This document shows, piece by piece, positions 13,482-25,077 of a stretch of DNA of 64,000 nucleotides. The notes beneath the pieces are model-generated. The model saw nothing but the letters and a program-made list of their open reading frames with translations, did no database searches and was not told the origin of the DNA. Position numbers and translations under genes: made by a program. The stretch covers positions 18,312,501 through 18,376,500 of the forward strand of contig CM072338.1 of assembly GCA_036874045.1 (NCBI GenBank). The letters are read 5' to 3'. This DNA is from Cymodocea nodosa. Lineage: Eukaryota > Streptophyta > Magnoliopsida > Alismatales > Cymodoceaceae. Numbering within the stretch: the stretch's first letter is position 1; each line of letters opens with the position of its first letter.

Positions 13482-14927
13482 CCCCACACTGAGACCGAGA
13501 CTACGTTTCACCTGAGACGGGTTTTTTCTATTAGTCCTCGATGGCGGCGGTGTACTGGTAGTGAGCCGGCGACGGGGACGGTCGATGAGCGCCTAGAGTA
13601 CGACTGGAAGGGAAGGTTGAATGGACCGACCAACTGGAGCTTGCTTAGTTGCTTTACTACACCAGTCGTTCCCTGCTGGCGAGAGAGTACAGGGCTATGT
13701 GAATGTACAGGAATGCCCTTTCGGCCTTTCTCCGTTATATTCTTTTAAAATCTAAAATTCTGAGTGGTGGCAGTTAAAAAAAAGTTTAGTTGATTTTTCA
13801 AGTGTCATTTTAATTTTTTTAAGATGCAGAAACGAGTAAAGGTAATTATGTATATTTTATTATTAGATATTTATAAATACATCATAAATTTTATGCTTGA
13901 ATTAAATAAGTATTTAACTTTGATTGTACTTTTGTTTAAATTAAGTTAAAATTTAATATAAAGTAAATTATACCATAGATTGACTATATATAAAATATAT
14001 TTGATTTTTATATATTGTGTTTTATAATGATAGGTAAGCAAAAATCCTAAAAAATCTATCATAAAATAATTTTTTGGTTTTTTCTTTTCACCGAGTATTT
14101 ATTTTTACCTGGAATTAAATCAAATGCTTTCTCTTTTTAACGCAGAGTTATTAAAATTTAACAATTGCATTGTGTTTGTCATTTGTTGATGTGTGGTTAT
14201 ATTGCTAGTCGGCATCGTGATTTTATGTACGTATTATTAAATCCTAAATTTAATCGTTTATAAAATACATGTAAGTTAATAATTACAATAAGATAATTCC
14301 GCTGGATATCTTAAAACATAATTGTTAAGTTGTGCCCCCCTCGGGTTGTATTAAAGATACATTAAAACACAAAGCGCGTAAAATTCGTTTACAAAAGAAT
14401 TAAATTGGACGTATCGTAAAAAACAAAACAAATATGAATATAACATGAGTGGTTGACTAATCGACAAGGAAAACTACTCATGTTTGCAAACATAAATGTA
14501 GAGTCTAATTTTTTCAAAAAATATGGTTTTTTAAAAGGCATTTTTTGTAAAAATAATTTAAAATGTTTAATTATGCATAAAAGCTAATAATATTTTGAGT
14601 TTGAACACGTGATCTTATTATAAGAAGAGATTTCATCTATTTATCCAGAAAAGGCAATACTTTCTATTCATATTTCCTTATTCAATTCTTGTTTTCCTTT
14701 CTTTTCTTTTACATTTACGAACCAAACATTACAAATACATCGAAAAATTATAACTTTTTTAACGTGAGGGAAAAATTAAAAAAATAATTTATTTCATTGA
14801 AATAGACCCCAAAAGCAAAAACAAATAAAATAAAAATTCAAAAGAAAACCATTATCAAGAAGTAAAAACCCCCCTGTGTAATCACACTCTTGTTTACATC
14901 GAACCGTCACAATGAGCACGGGCGAGA

Positions 14928-14928
<1 letters not shown>
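13482..14928. other. Intergenic region upstream of RabA4-like gene
   Basis: Bases 13,482-13,700 are GC-rich and probably contain the Rab gene's 5' UTR and core promoter. From 13,750 on the sequence is AT-rich without any gene that I recognise. Confidence 0.5.
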
Positions 14929-14930
<2 letters not shown>

Positions 14931-14958
<28 letters not shown>

Positions 14959-14969
14959 CTTCTTCTTTT
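14931..14969. repeat. (CTT)n trinucleotide microsatellite
   Basis: About 12 uninterrupted TTC/CTT units follow GGCGAGAA and end in TTTTTGAGG. Confidence 0.95.
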
Positions 14970-16560
14970 TGAGGAAATCGTGTATGATGGAGAGAGATCC
15001 CCAAGGAGGCGAGAATGGAAGGGGACATGATGGATCCTGGTAATCAAAGTAGCATTAACATGCTATTGGCATCCCACATTTACCTCATCGTTAAACTTCT
15101 TGAGATTGACAACTCAACCATTGTCAGGTCTACGAGTACAAACACCAGAAGACATCATCTCTTTTGTTGGATCTGTAGTATTTGAAACTTCAATTTACAT
15201 TGAGAGTGTCATCCGACATTCATCAGTCTTGTCGAGTAAACTCACCCAACATTTTCCATTAACCTCATCCCCCGTCGGTGAGTATCATCTAACATTTATC
15301 TATTTTGTTGGGATCTTGGAAAGTCGGAGGAGGGCATATTTATTTCTCTCTCAAATAAGATTTGAGGTAGAGTATGTGAGAAGGGGAGGATGGTTGGGGT
15401 TTTTGACGGGGGATGGCATCTCTCCTTCGATGCTGTTGTCTATGGGAACATGGGAGCTTGGGTTGTGGCGTGAAGGAAACAGATCTCTATTCACCTTCAC
15501 ATCCTTTCTTGGAGGGTACCATGACCATGAGGTTGAATCAGAAGTGTGTTGACGTGGTTTGAGGAGATGACAGCATGGTAGCTACTGTGTCCAAATTGAT
15601 TTTTTGTGGACATCAAAGAGGCAGGCAAGTGGGGAACTTTCAAAAGAGGAGGAGAGAGCCTTCGAGGTTGAGGACGAGATTAGAAGGAATGAATGTTTGA
15701 AACAGATTGCAGGAGATAACAGGACCATGCAATGAAACTCGTAGGTTGTAATATCAAGGGGCAGCAAATCATGAGGATAAATGTCTAACCAAGGAGGGAT
15801 CGGCGTGTTGAAGAGAATTATGGTGAAGCCCATCACAATTGTGTGTAGAGAGAGGCTGGTTGGGAAGATCAAAATTGGAGGACTTTTTGTGTGTGTGAAA
15901 CCTTCCTATCGTGTGTCCTTTGAAAAGGGGCATCCAAAGGTATATATTGCTAGCTTGGGACAGTAGAAAAGCATCCGAGATTGCTAAAATAATAGACCAA
16001 ATTTTCTTTTAGTCATACTGAAACTCCTAATAGATAACTTGGGTTTGTACTATGATAACTAGGGAGCTGTGTCTGGTAGTGTACTTGGTACCTAATTAGT
16101 GGCTAGATAAAGATTACAGCAATACCTTTTCTAGAGCATTTGAATTGTGTTGTCCATATTGTTCGTCAAAATTTTGATATGTACCATTAGAAATTTTCCT
16201 ACTTCGTAAACGGACGTCTTACACTGGTGGACCTCATGCAACTTCTGACGTTACAATTTACATCGTAACTTTTTGATAATTTTATTCATCAAAGACTTGG
16301 TCCAATTTTTTTGATATTGTTTATCGGAACCTTTCCATAACTTTCTCATACAACGATCTTTTTTGACTTGCTTCGGTCTTCTTTGAGAAATTTAAATACA
16401 AACTTTCTGGATCTTTCTGATTTTTAATACCTTGATTTACAATAATCAGTCTCCACACTCAAAACGATTTCTCATTTAAAGGCTGATCTTTGAGTTTCTC
16501 TTCTGTAACTTGACTCCACTAGTGTTATGCCTTCTTAATTCAGGTTTTTGAAAGGTTGAA
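14970..16560. other. Gene-free stretch of unknown origin
   Basis: Several medium-length open frames exist (15,100-15,552 + and 15,781-15,966 +), but none shows a domain, signal peptide or family resemblance. The stretch is less AT-rich than its surroundings. It may be old repeat sequence: the copia remnant that follows runs on the minus strand, so its 3' end would lie here. No LTR border could be identified. Confidence 0.35.
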
Positions 16561-16569
16561 TAAGATCAT

Positions 16570-17110
16570 GCATAGTCTTGATTTTTGAATGCTTACCATT
16601 CTTTCAACATATCTAATGAATGTTTAACACCTACTAACTCCTCTAACGCTAATGCTTCTTCTTCAATCAATTTCCAAATAAAATGATACTTTAGATCTAA
16701 AAAGTGGAATTTTTTTCAAGGCAAAAATAGCGCACTTTGATTATCACTAAAAAGTATACCATCATCTTACTCATTGTTTAATTTTTTCAAGAAATTCTTC
16801 AACTACTTTTATCTCCTCGGTTACTTTTGTTACTACCATCAATTCCACTTTAGCGGTTGAGAGTGAAATACTTTTTCGCAATCTCGACATTCATTTCATT
16901 TCAACTATTGTGTGTTCTAAAGTAGAAAACGTATTCAGGGTCACCTCTTAAATTTGCATTATAAAAGTCCTTTAGCTACAAGTCATTTTTTTAAAAACAT
17001 AATCTTACAATTGAAAAATGTTTGTTTTAAGTAGCGTAGAATCTATTTTTCAATGTTCAATTCCTAAATTTGACATAAACTTATTCACAACTCCTATTGC
17101 ATAAGCTATG
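16570..17110 (-). mobile_element. Decayed Ty1/copia pol fragment (end of RT and RNase H)
   Basis: Translating the minus strand with frame changes recovers copia blocks in the correct order. KFMSNLGIEH (about 17,085) corresponds to consensus YMSNPGKEHW, SRLRKSISLSTAKVELMVVT (about 16,890) to SKLQKTVALSTTEAEYMAAT, EEIKVVEEFLEKI to KEAIWLKRFLEEL, DNQSALFL (about 16,745) to DNQSAIAL, and LKYHFIWKLIEEE to RYHFIREMIEEG. Stops and frameshifts are present. No gag, protease, integrase or LTR could be found nearby, so this is a truncated relic. Confidence 0.85.
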
Positions 17111-17865
17111 TAAGATTTTATGTAAATCATTGTATATATTATGTTTTCAATATTTTATATCTATTTATTTATTATAATAGCAGTGGTGGTTTTACGTTGA
17201 TCCCTTTTGAGAGTTACGGCAATTGAATCATTGTTGAAGTTGATTGTGTTATAATTAAGAACGAATGCCTAGTACACTAGGCGTCGCGTCCAACCGTGTC
17301 AGATGAGACTAACAGCGAATTACCACTAGACATTCACAATGAGCAATTCTCTCGTTACACGGTTGATCGCAAAGAGGCTTCACTAAATGTTCGCATTGGA
17401 AGTCTAATCCACGGGCACTTGGTTCTAATAGCTTCTACAACGTTCACCACAAACATTCAACTTTCATACCTACAAATCAAATTACATTCCACAAAAAGAG
17501 TCCACACAATATTTTTGCTGCAATCAAATTAAGAAAAACTTCCTGACAATATACAATTTGATTTGAAATTCAAAAATTTTCTCAACAAATAAGGGAATCA
17601 ACATTCGACAACTAATATAATTTGATCTTTATCAACAAAAATCTAACAAGTACGAAGAGGGGAAATTATTGGTCTTTATTGAAGAGGATTACGGCAGAAC
17701 CGCAAGTTCATTTCTAACAAGTTCCAATGAAAGCAAACCTTGCAAAAAAAAGCCACGTGTGTTGATGGCAAATTGACTGAGGTATTAACTCGAACACAAT
17801 TTATTGCTGCAATAGCTGACACCGAAAACCTTCAGGGAGACGACGCCCATTCTATACCAGGTATT
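17111..17865. other. Spacer and probable FBW2-like 3' UTR
   Basis: No gene is supported. A 78-codon frame at 17,296-17,532 has no recognisable features. Sequence next to 17,866 is likely the 3' UTR of the minus-strand F-box gene. Confidence 0.4.
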
Positions 17866-19212
17866 TCAGTCATCATATCCATCATCATAGACCGTATCAT
17901 CCCATGGAACATCATCATAAATAAATTCATCCAAGAATTCCTCGTCTGACGATTCTGAATAATAATCCCAATAAAGGTCAGGTCCAGCAATTTCCAAAAA
18001 GGGTCTCTTTTCTTTCAAGTCCTTCAAATCAAGCTCCACACCCCAGCAGCAACGTATGTCCAGACACTTCAGATCCTTGCATGATGAAATGATATCGAGG
18101 GCAGCTTCTGTTGTAAGAGCCAAATATAATAACTCAATATACTGGAGCTTGGGCATAAACTGGGCAATTGCACGAGCTTCAACAAGTTGGACCGGCCCTG
18201 GAGGTCGTCCTGAGCACGTTACGCGCTTGAACTTGACAAGAGATTTACAATGCCTTCCAAATGCCTCAATGGAATCAGGACCAAGCCCGGTACAATGGCT
18301 TATGTCCAACGAAGTGACGCTGGACAGTTTTTCTGCAACTTGCACCACAACGGAATCACTTATATTACACGTTGGAATTTCAAGTGTTCGGAGAGAGCCA
18401 GCACTGCCAAAGCCAAGAATAGACTGAGAGAAGCACAATATTTGGATCCAAAATTCCTAACAAATGCAATATAATTAGGAACTTCATAACTATTTGCCAA
18501 TATGGGTCTCGAAAAACATGGTTCAAATTTTAGGAAGAGATAGAAATCTCATAATGTTACAAGGAATGGTTTTTTTGGTATTGCAGGACTTTTCTCAAAC
18601 ATTAAAAAATTGTTAAATGTATTGACCTAATTTGAAATGACGTCTTCAATACTTGTTTCTAAACAGCTAGCTCGCCAGATACGAAATTATACTGGGCATG
18701 GATTGAAAACAGCGTTGTGGACATCAAATTAAATTTGCTTATTTAAAAGTTTAGTTGCTATAGCCATGATAAGTTGCAAAATCAACAGCACTTAGTGAAC
18801 AAAAATTCGCCTTTACTAGATTGTGGTAATAATTAACCTGGAGTTTAAGCTTCTAACCAGGCTGCAAGTAATAAAAGCATGCCATTGAAAGAGTTTTCAC
18901 TTACTGGTCAGCGATGAAAGAAAAAACAGAATCATTAGGAATGTGAGAAACACGGAGCTTGCGCAGGGAACCCGAGCTTCTTGTAACTAGCATGTGAAGC
19001 ATCCGTTCCACATGCCATTGCCAGTCTCGACTCCATTTCAAGATGTCGATTTCTTGACACCCATAGACTTCCCTCTTCCAGGATTTGCAGACGCGAGGGA
19101 TCACAGTGAGGGTCTCCTTCAATGAAAGCTTTTGGAATATGAATCCAAGAATATGAGGAATCATGTCCTCCCAGCCTTTGCATTCATTGCACTCCTTCAT
19201 TTTATTATCCAT
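17866..19212 (-). CDS. FBW2-like F-box/LRR protein (SCF E3 ligase adaptor)
   Basis: Two coding exons on the minus strand, 19212-18905 and 18403-17866, joined as GAC CA | T GCT, giving FIADHAGSLRTLEIP and 281 residues in all. The N-terminus WEDMIPHILGFIFQKLSLKE followed by IPRVCKSWK is an F-box. Leucine-rich repeat-like segments follow (LSSVTSLDISHCTGLG, LQYIELLYLALTTE, LKCLDIRCCWGVEL), then an acidic, Tyr/Asp-rich tail. The plan matches Arabidopsis FBW2, which recruits substrates (ARGONAUTE1 has been reported) to SCF ubiquitin ligases. The junction was chosen because it restores the family's HAGSL reading; a plain read-through meets a stop. A 5' UTR intron ending at TTTGCGCAG just upstream of the ATG is likely. 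The FBW2 assignment comes from remembered family sequence. Confidence 0.88.
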
Positions 19213-19990
19213 GGAAACAAGTTGTCGCTCTGTAAAGCTGCGCAAAGATACATAACGTTTAAAATTGTAACCTAGATGTAGAAAAACCAAACAAGTACGA
19301 CAACAAGGTAGCGATGGCACAATAAACGAAGGGGAAAACTCCAGGAGAAAAAATCCATTCGCTATTTTTGTTTGCCCGGAGAACCTAGAGGAAAAACGAA
19401 TGCATACTGACGGCAACAAAATCGGTGGAAAGGAAAACAATGCCCACAGCAGAGAGGGCACTGCTCTTTCTGAAACAAGGGAGGGAAGAGGGAGATACCG
19501 ATCAAAAAGGAAGGCCGAGAAGGCAAATGCCGGAGCCTTCCACGACACGAAGTTCACTGCCGCGATCCGATGCAGTAACCGCCACCTCCTGTCGTCTGCC
19601 GATGATGATCTCCTCCCTGCCCGAGTTTGCAACTGCGGCGGAAGGAGCGGGGATGGAAGTAAATAAGTAGGTTGAGCGCGGCGGAAGGAGCGGGGATGGA
19701 AGTAAATAAGTAGGTTGAGCGCGGCGGAAGGAGCGGGGATGGAAGTAAATAAGCGTCGGAATAGGTCGAGCGCGGCGGAAGGAGCGGGGATGGAAGTAAA
19801 TAAGCGTCGGAATAGGTCGAGCGCTGGGAAACGCAACGCAACCGCTTCAAAACAGATCCTTTTTTGGCTCCGTGTTTTGCTTTTTTTTGTTTTCCTTTGT
19901 GTGCGCAACGACGGATCCGAAGCCACGTACATTTCAATGAGATCCCTTACAGGATTTTCCTTTCTTTTATGCAAATTGAAAAAATATTCC
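19213..19990 (-). promoter_or_regulatory. 5' UTR/promoter region of the FBW2-like gene
   Basis: A long open frame continues upstream of the F-box start, but it encodes only Pro/Ser/Leu-rich repeats of the tandem repeat below and is not supported as protein. A splice-acceptor-like TTTGCGCAG lies at about 19,235-19,243 (minus strand), suggesting a leader intron. The GC-rich block 19,440-19,850 probably contains the leader exon and promoter. Confidence 0.45.
19635..19822. repeat. GC-rich minisatellite, four units of 43/43/51/51 bases
   Basis: Units start at 19,635, 19,678, 19,721 and 19,772. Each begins GCGGCGGAAGGAGCGGGGAT and continues GGAAGTAAATAAG; the last two units carry an extra CGTCGGAATA block before GGTCGAGC. 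Units are almost identical, so the array is recent. It sits at the 5' end of the FBW2-like gene. Confidence 0.95.
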
Positions 19991-22900
19991 AATTATGAAA
20001 ATACATTTATGGTGAGATTATCTTAACAAGATTCTCCTTGACGACGATTTTATCGTGAACGGTCGACCAAGCAAATATTTTGATATTAAAAAGTATTTTA
20101 AATTTTCAAATTTGATTATAACATCAAAATCTAATTCCACCGTCAAGTAGAATATCGTAACAAAATTTAGTAGTGAATACAATTAAGAAAATAACGTCAG
20201 GAGAGTTATCGCTATTAATAGAGCTAAGAATGTTTGTAAAGTCGGGGAGGGAATCAAAAGTAACCATGCTAAGAGCGATGGAAAGAACACGGTTAAAGTA
20301 GAAACAATCGTCTGTTTTGGATTACGAATAAGAGACTAAATATTAGGAAATGGGTGTTTCAATTTTTGTCCATGATATCGAGCACATTCTCAAGATAGGG
20401 AAGATTTATCATTACCAACGTGGAAGGAATAACAAAAATTAGAGAGTAAAAAAAGGGTTCAAAATTGGACAAGTAGACTAAATTTCAACACGTATTTGAA
20501 AGATAATATTCCAAATAAGAGAGGCATTTGATTTGCATCTATTCAGCTAAAAACCCTCACGATAGGAAACGTTTACACGAAGTTATTTAATTCATGTTTT
20601 TTATATTGAAAAAGTTGTAATGTCTTTATCGAGTGAACTGGATCTGCACCTCAACGTAACATTTCATCTTCTTTGAATAATAATGGATTAAGATTTTGTT
20701 AAAAAAAAAAATTTGTTTTTATCCAGTGCTTCCTCTCTGTAAATATTGTGTACCAACCTACTCCTCTATTGGATTGTGGATGTCGCAAGACAAAACAAAG
20801 ATTGTGACCGGGCTCTTCGACTCGTCACTCGAAAGGGTCGAGATTAATAATTATTTAATTAGCTTTTGTCGATGATCCTCGCATCACCATCCAAGTCTAC
20901 AAGCTCCCCAACTCATTCGCAGCTTCTTGGTCCATCAGAGTCACCTTCACATTACTAGACATGTTGATGTAGTTACTAAGATCCTATTGCCTGCAAGCTT
21001 GATGTAGGTGCCTTTGTTGCGTTCTATCTTCTTTTTCTACTCCTTCCATCTGAGCTTTGTCCCTTGTCCGGCTCTGCCGAAAGTAAGGGGATTAATTAAG
21101 CAAGCTATAAGCATCGATTTTGCAAAGATTTTGTCATTATTACTGTGATTAAAGGTGAAAAGTTTCAGAGCATTGAGATCATGCAACACTGGTTGATCAT
21201 ACAAGCTCTGCATGTGTGGGCCGACGAGGATTGCTGATTTCTTGCCTCCTAGAATCAAGCACCGTTACCACACTTGATCTTTCGCAAAAAATAAAAGGAA
21301 TCAAGCATTGTTTTCTAGACTAATTGGAGCAAGAAGAAAAGCACCAATGCCACCGCATCACTGGGGTTCCCATGTAAATAAATCTGCAGTCTAAACTGGC
21401 CAGGACTTTTTGGGTGAATTGTTTTTCTTTCACTACAAACCTTCACACGGAAAATTCTTGAAATAAATCCCCTGGTAAATATGTTATCGGAAAAAACAAA
21501 AACAAATGCAAATAGTTTTTTTTTGAAAAAAAAAAAGGTACGTAGTGTTTTTCCCTGGACTTAAGCCCTCAGAATAATGGTAATACGAGTTACACGGCAT
21601 ATACTCTTTCTTCAAGCTGCGAAATATGTTCGGCCACAACCATGATAACGAGGGTAAGCTACGCATGATGGGTAAAAAATGACGATATTCCAAATGGTAC
21701 GCCATACACAATCTTCGCCTTAAGGAAAGAAATCATACAAGAGCTGTGGAAAACTGACTCTGAATGATCCTCAGAACTTTTCTGCGAACGGAAATTGGTA
21801 TTCTTGATGTCACCTCCTAGTCCCTAAAAAGGCCAAAAATTAAATTTCCATCATCATATTTTATTATGCAAAAAAAAACAAAAAAAAAAAACACTACCAT
21901 CGGGTAAATCACACAAACCCGACAAATCCAGCCGACCTATAAAAGTAGAACAGAGCATGTGAAATCATGATAGCCACCAAGCTGATAACTTGTCCACAAT
22001 CATCAACTGCCCTAAATTTGGCGTTTCAATTCATTTAGAGAGCTAAAAAATGTCAGAGAATTAATTGCCCTAAAATCATTGTAGCATTTAGTTAAACTAA
22101 CATCGAGCATGCCCGCAGTTGATTTCATCAGGCACCTTTTCGATGCAATGCTATCAGAAAGCAATCATGCAGTAACTCCTATATCCATGAAAAGCAATCA
22201 CATTAATTATGACATTTAGATCAAATAGCGATGCGGCATCTTGAGTAGAGTTAACATATTGGGGATCCTGATACTCTTTCAAAGAAAAGGAGTTACATAG
22301 TGTTTCACACTGTCAATTAAATGGCATGTAAATTCTAACCTAACCCTCATAATTCAATAGGATTTCAGAATCTGAAGACAAAGAAATCAATGAGCAAGAA
22401 GATTTGAATGATATTTTGGTAACTGGTGATGAATCAAAGCCCTAAGATGAGAGATGAGCAGAGGGGAATTAACGGAGTTGCCAAAGAACCGCTCCAGGCC
22501 AATGGGAATCAATTAGAGGATGATGTAGAAAGTAATCTCTAGCGTCTGTAATTTGCCAAAACAGTATCTTCAACTCTTATGAGGAAATTGCCTAGAGTTT
22601 ATATGAACATGCTGATTTTCAAAGCATGTTGAGGTTGCACCACTCAGCAGTAGGCCACAAAAGTTAGAAGTTACAAAGCTTAGTATTTGTTTGGGGACAA
22701 TTGGGCATCATTAATGGTCATGTAGGTTGTGAGTTTTAATGGGCTCTTAACAGGCCTAATAGGCTAAAGGAAGTGTTTTGTGAAAAAATATGGGCTTTAA
22801 GAGTGATTTAGGATAATTCCTATGTTTAGGCAGAAATGGGTCAAGGTCAAGTCTTGTAAAAGCAAGCCGTATGTAGTTGGAGCATCCTTCATAGCCTCTA

Positions 22901-23892
22901 TGAAGCTACCAATGGGTCCCATTCGTTAGAGTGGAGTGTATTATGTACAATAACTATTCTTCGTTGAGAACTTGAAGTATCAACCATGGATATCTTTGCG
23001 CTTGGGGCAATGACAAAGCTTATGAGGTTATAACCAAGCACGTCAATTGCTGGTTGAAGTATCAACATGAATCAAAGAATCAAAATATATGTTTTTTTAT
23101 ATTTATAAATGAAAGACTTTTATGCCTAATTCATGCATAATAAATTAACGTCATAAAAAATATACACGTATAATACAAGATGAGAGTCTACTAAAACCAC
23201 AACTGATTGCAGAAAACATACGTTATGATATAACTACATCAACAGAGTTAACAAGAGCATAAAATTGTGCAATGAAATCATGCACCCAGTTACAAGTGGA
23301 CTAGAGCCAGAGACAAAGGAAAACAAATAAACAGTGTAAGATTGAATTGAAGATAGACAATTATTCAGAACAGAAAAACAAATAATTTGCACAACAATCT
23401 GGTAGGGAGACCCTTAGATAATCATGGACTAACATAAATCTGAATTGAATTCCCTCATAATAAAAGCAAACTACTTTATAAAAAGAAGGCTGCGTGTACC
23501 CAATAAGGTGATTTCTTAAGAATTTCCTGTTTATTTCGTTTTATTTTTCACCTTAATTTTATAAGAATGAGACTATTTAGCATCGATCAGAATATGCTAA
23601 ATGTGACAAACCAAGCACTATTATAGTCAACTACATTGATCTTGATGAGGTAACTTGTCTTGATACAATTATATTGGCAATCGTATTGTATTGTACTATT
23701 TCTTAAACAACTATTACCTGCCCATATATGGTTGCGAAAAATATTTCACAAAATGGAAAATATATTACCGATTGCACAGGGCTAAGTTGATCTTTTACTC
23801 CAAAGTAAGGTAAGAGATTTTGGGTTAAAACCCAAGCAAAAATACTACCACTATCAAAAAGACAGCCAAATATGTTTATGTGAAAAGTGCAT
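19991..23892. other. Intergenic region between FBW2-like and PTPA genes
   Basis: 3.9 kb of mostly AT-rich DNA. The small frames at 20,840-21,260 and 21,484-21,711 show no family features. A few A-rich runs occur (about 21,870-21,893). The last few hundred bases before 23,893 probably hold the PTPA 3' UTR. Nothing else is recognised. Confidence 0.45.
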
Positions 23893-25077
23893 TCACCATC
23901 TGATAAGCGAGCCGAATAAGAAATGCTGCATTATGGGCACTTTCTCGAGCACCTCTGCCTTGTACATCTTCAGCATCCCGCTGTTGACTTTGCTCCATTT
24001 CTGAACTCCACTTATATCATCCAGCATGGGAGAGTGTTCTGCGAACAACCCCTTCTTCACCTTCCTCACAAAAGCCACACAACCCAAATACATATACTCA
24101 CTGGAGAAATTGTCCAATATATCCTGGTTATGTATGGACTTAGGCTTGATGTACTTGTGATCCACAAGCTGCGCTGATCCAAAGATGAAAGGCAGAAAGT
24201 GATAATCGTCAAGTCCCCATACACCGTGTGATCCGGCTGGTTCAAGGCAGTACACAGTCTGCAGCTTCCTCATCAAGTCCAAGTATTTAACAAACACTCT
24301 CAGCACCAACCCCTGATAGTTCACCTCATCCAACATGCCAAGCCTAGCGAGGCAGTAGAGAAATGCTGCAAAATTTGTCTCGTGCCCGGTGCCATAATCA
24401 ATCCTAGTAGAATTCCCGAACGAGTCGAGAAAGTAAGGCAAGAGCTCAACAACGGCAGGCTTCAGATCTTGCGGAAGGAGCTGAAGAACAAGCGCTTCCG
24501 CCTCATCGATAAGCCTTTGGTGCCACTGCCGATAAGCCGGGTTCCCATACCGAGCTTGGTGGTGGAGAGGGGGGATCTCGCCGATCCAAGAGGAAAGGTC
24601 TTGCAGTATGGATTGGATTTTCACCAGGGTTTGCGATGGCGGGACGGGAAGGGGATCGGAAATCTTCTTCTGGAGGACGGACTGCGAGAGGGCGGCGACG
24701 AAGCCGAGGAAGTTGGAGCCGTGCGGGGAGTTGGTGAGAAAGTGATCCACGTCGGCGGGGGAGGTGATACGTTTGGTAGGGGCGAGGAAGGAGTGGGGGT
24801 TGGAGATGGCGGGAACGGACTGGGGCTGAGGGACGGGGGCGAGGATGATGGCGTTTTGGGCGGAAGCGCGGTTAGGGATGTTGAGGGCGGGAGCGCGGAT
24901 CGGGCGGTATGTTGGGGGTGGCGAGGGGCCGTCTGAAGTGGAGGGGGAGTGGGAGTCAAGGTGACTCCGGCATGCGCCGCAGAGAGTCGAGGTGAGAGGT
25001 TGCGGCGGTGGAGATGGCTCGGCGGCGGCGGCGTCGGCGGCAGATGTGGCAGTCGGCGCGGTATCGTGGTCCGCCAT
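23893..25077 (-). CDS. Serine/threonine protein phosphatase 2A activator (PTPA)
   Basis: One uninterrupted minus-strand frame of 394 residues from MADHDTAPTAT. The N-terminal ~100 residues are a low-complexity Ala/Pro/Ser extension. The PTPA domain then follows: RITSPADVDHFLTNS, LSSWIGEIPPLHHQARYGNPAYRQW, DYGTGHETNFAAFLYCL, FVKYLDLMRKLQTVYCLEPAGSHGVWGLDDYHFLPFIFGSAQL and the terminal MQHFLFGSLIRW. PTPA (yeast Rrd1/Rrd2) has peptidyl-prolyl isomerase activity and, with ATP, helps PP2A catalytic subunits reach their active metal-loaded state. The frame is open for 28 codons further upstream (to 25,161), but the chosen methionine fits the family better. No intron is visible. It lies 4.7 kb upstream of, and on the same strand as, the FBW2-like gene, an arrangement also remembered from Arabidopsis chromosome 4. 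Confidence 0.93.
   Translation of the reverse strand: MADHDTAPTATSAADAAAAEPSPPPQPLTSTLCGACRSHLDSHSPSTSDGPSPPPTYRPIRAPALNIPNRASAQNAIILAPVPQPQSVPAISNPHSFLAPTKRITSPADVDHFLTNSPHGSNFLGFVAALSQSVLQKKISDPLPVPPSQTLVKIQSILQDLSSWIGEIPPLHHQARYGNPAYRQWHQRLIDEAEALVLQLLPQDLKPAVVELLPYFLDSFGNSTRIDYGTGHETNFAAFLYCLARLGMLDEVNYQGLVLRVFVKYLDLMRKLQTVYCLEPAGSHGVWGLDDYHFLPFIFGSAQLVDHKYIKPKSIHNQDILDNFSSEYMYLGCVAFVRKVKKGLFAEHSPMLDDISGVQKWSKVNSGMLKMYKAEVLEKVPIMQHFLFGSLIRW

Noticed and set aside
19213-19992. N-terminal extension of the FBW2-like protein to 363 codons
   Set aside because: The extra residues come from the minisatellite (repeated Leu-Pro-Ser-Pro), and a splice acceptor lies just before the F-box start.
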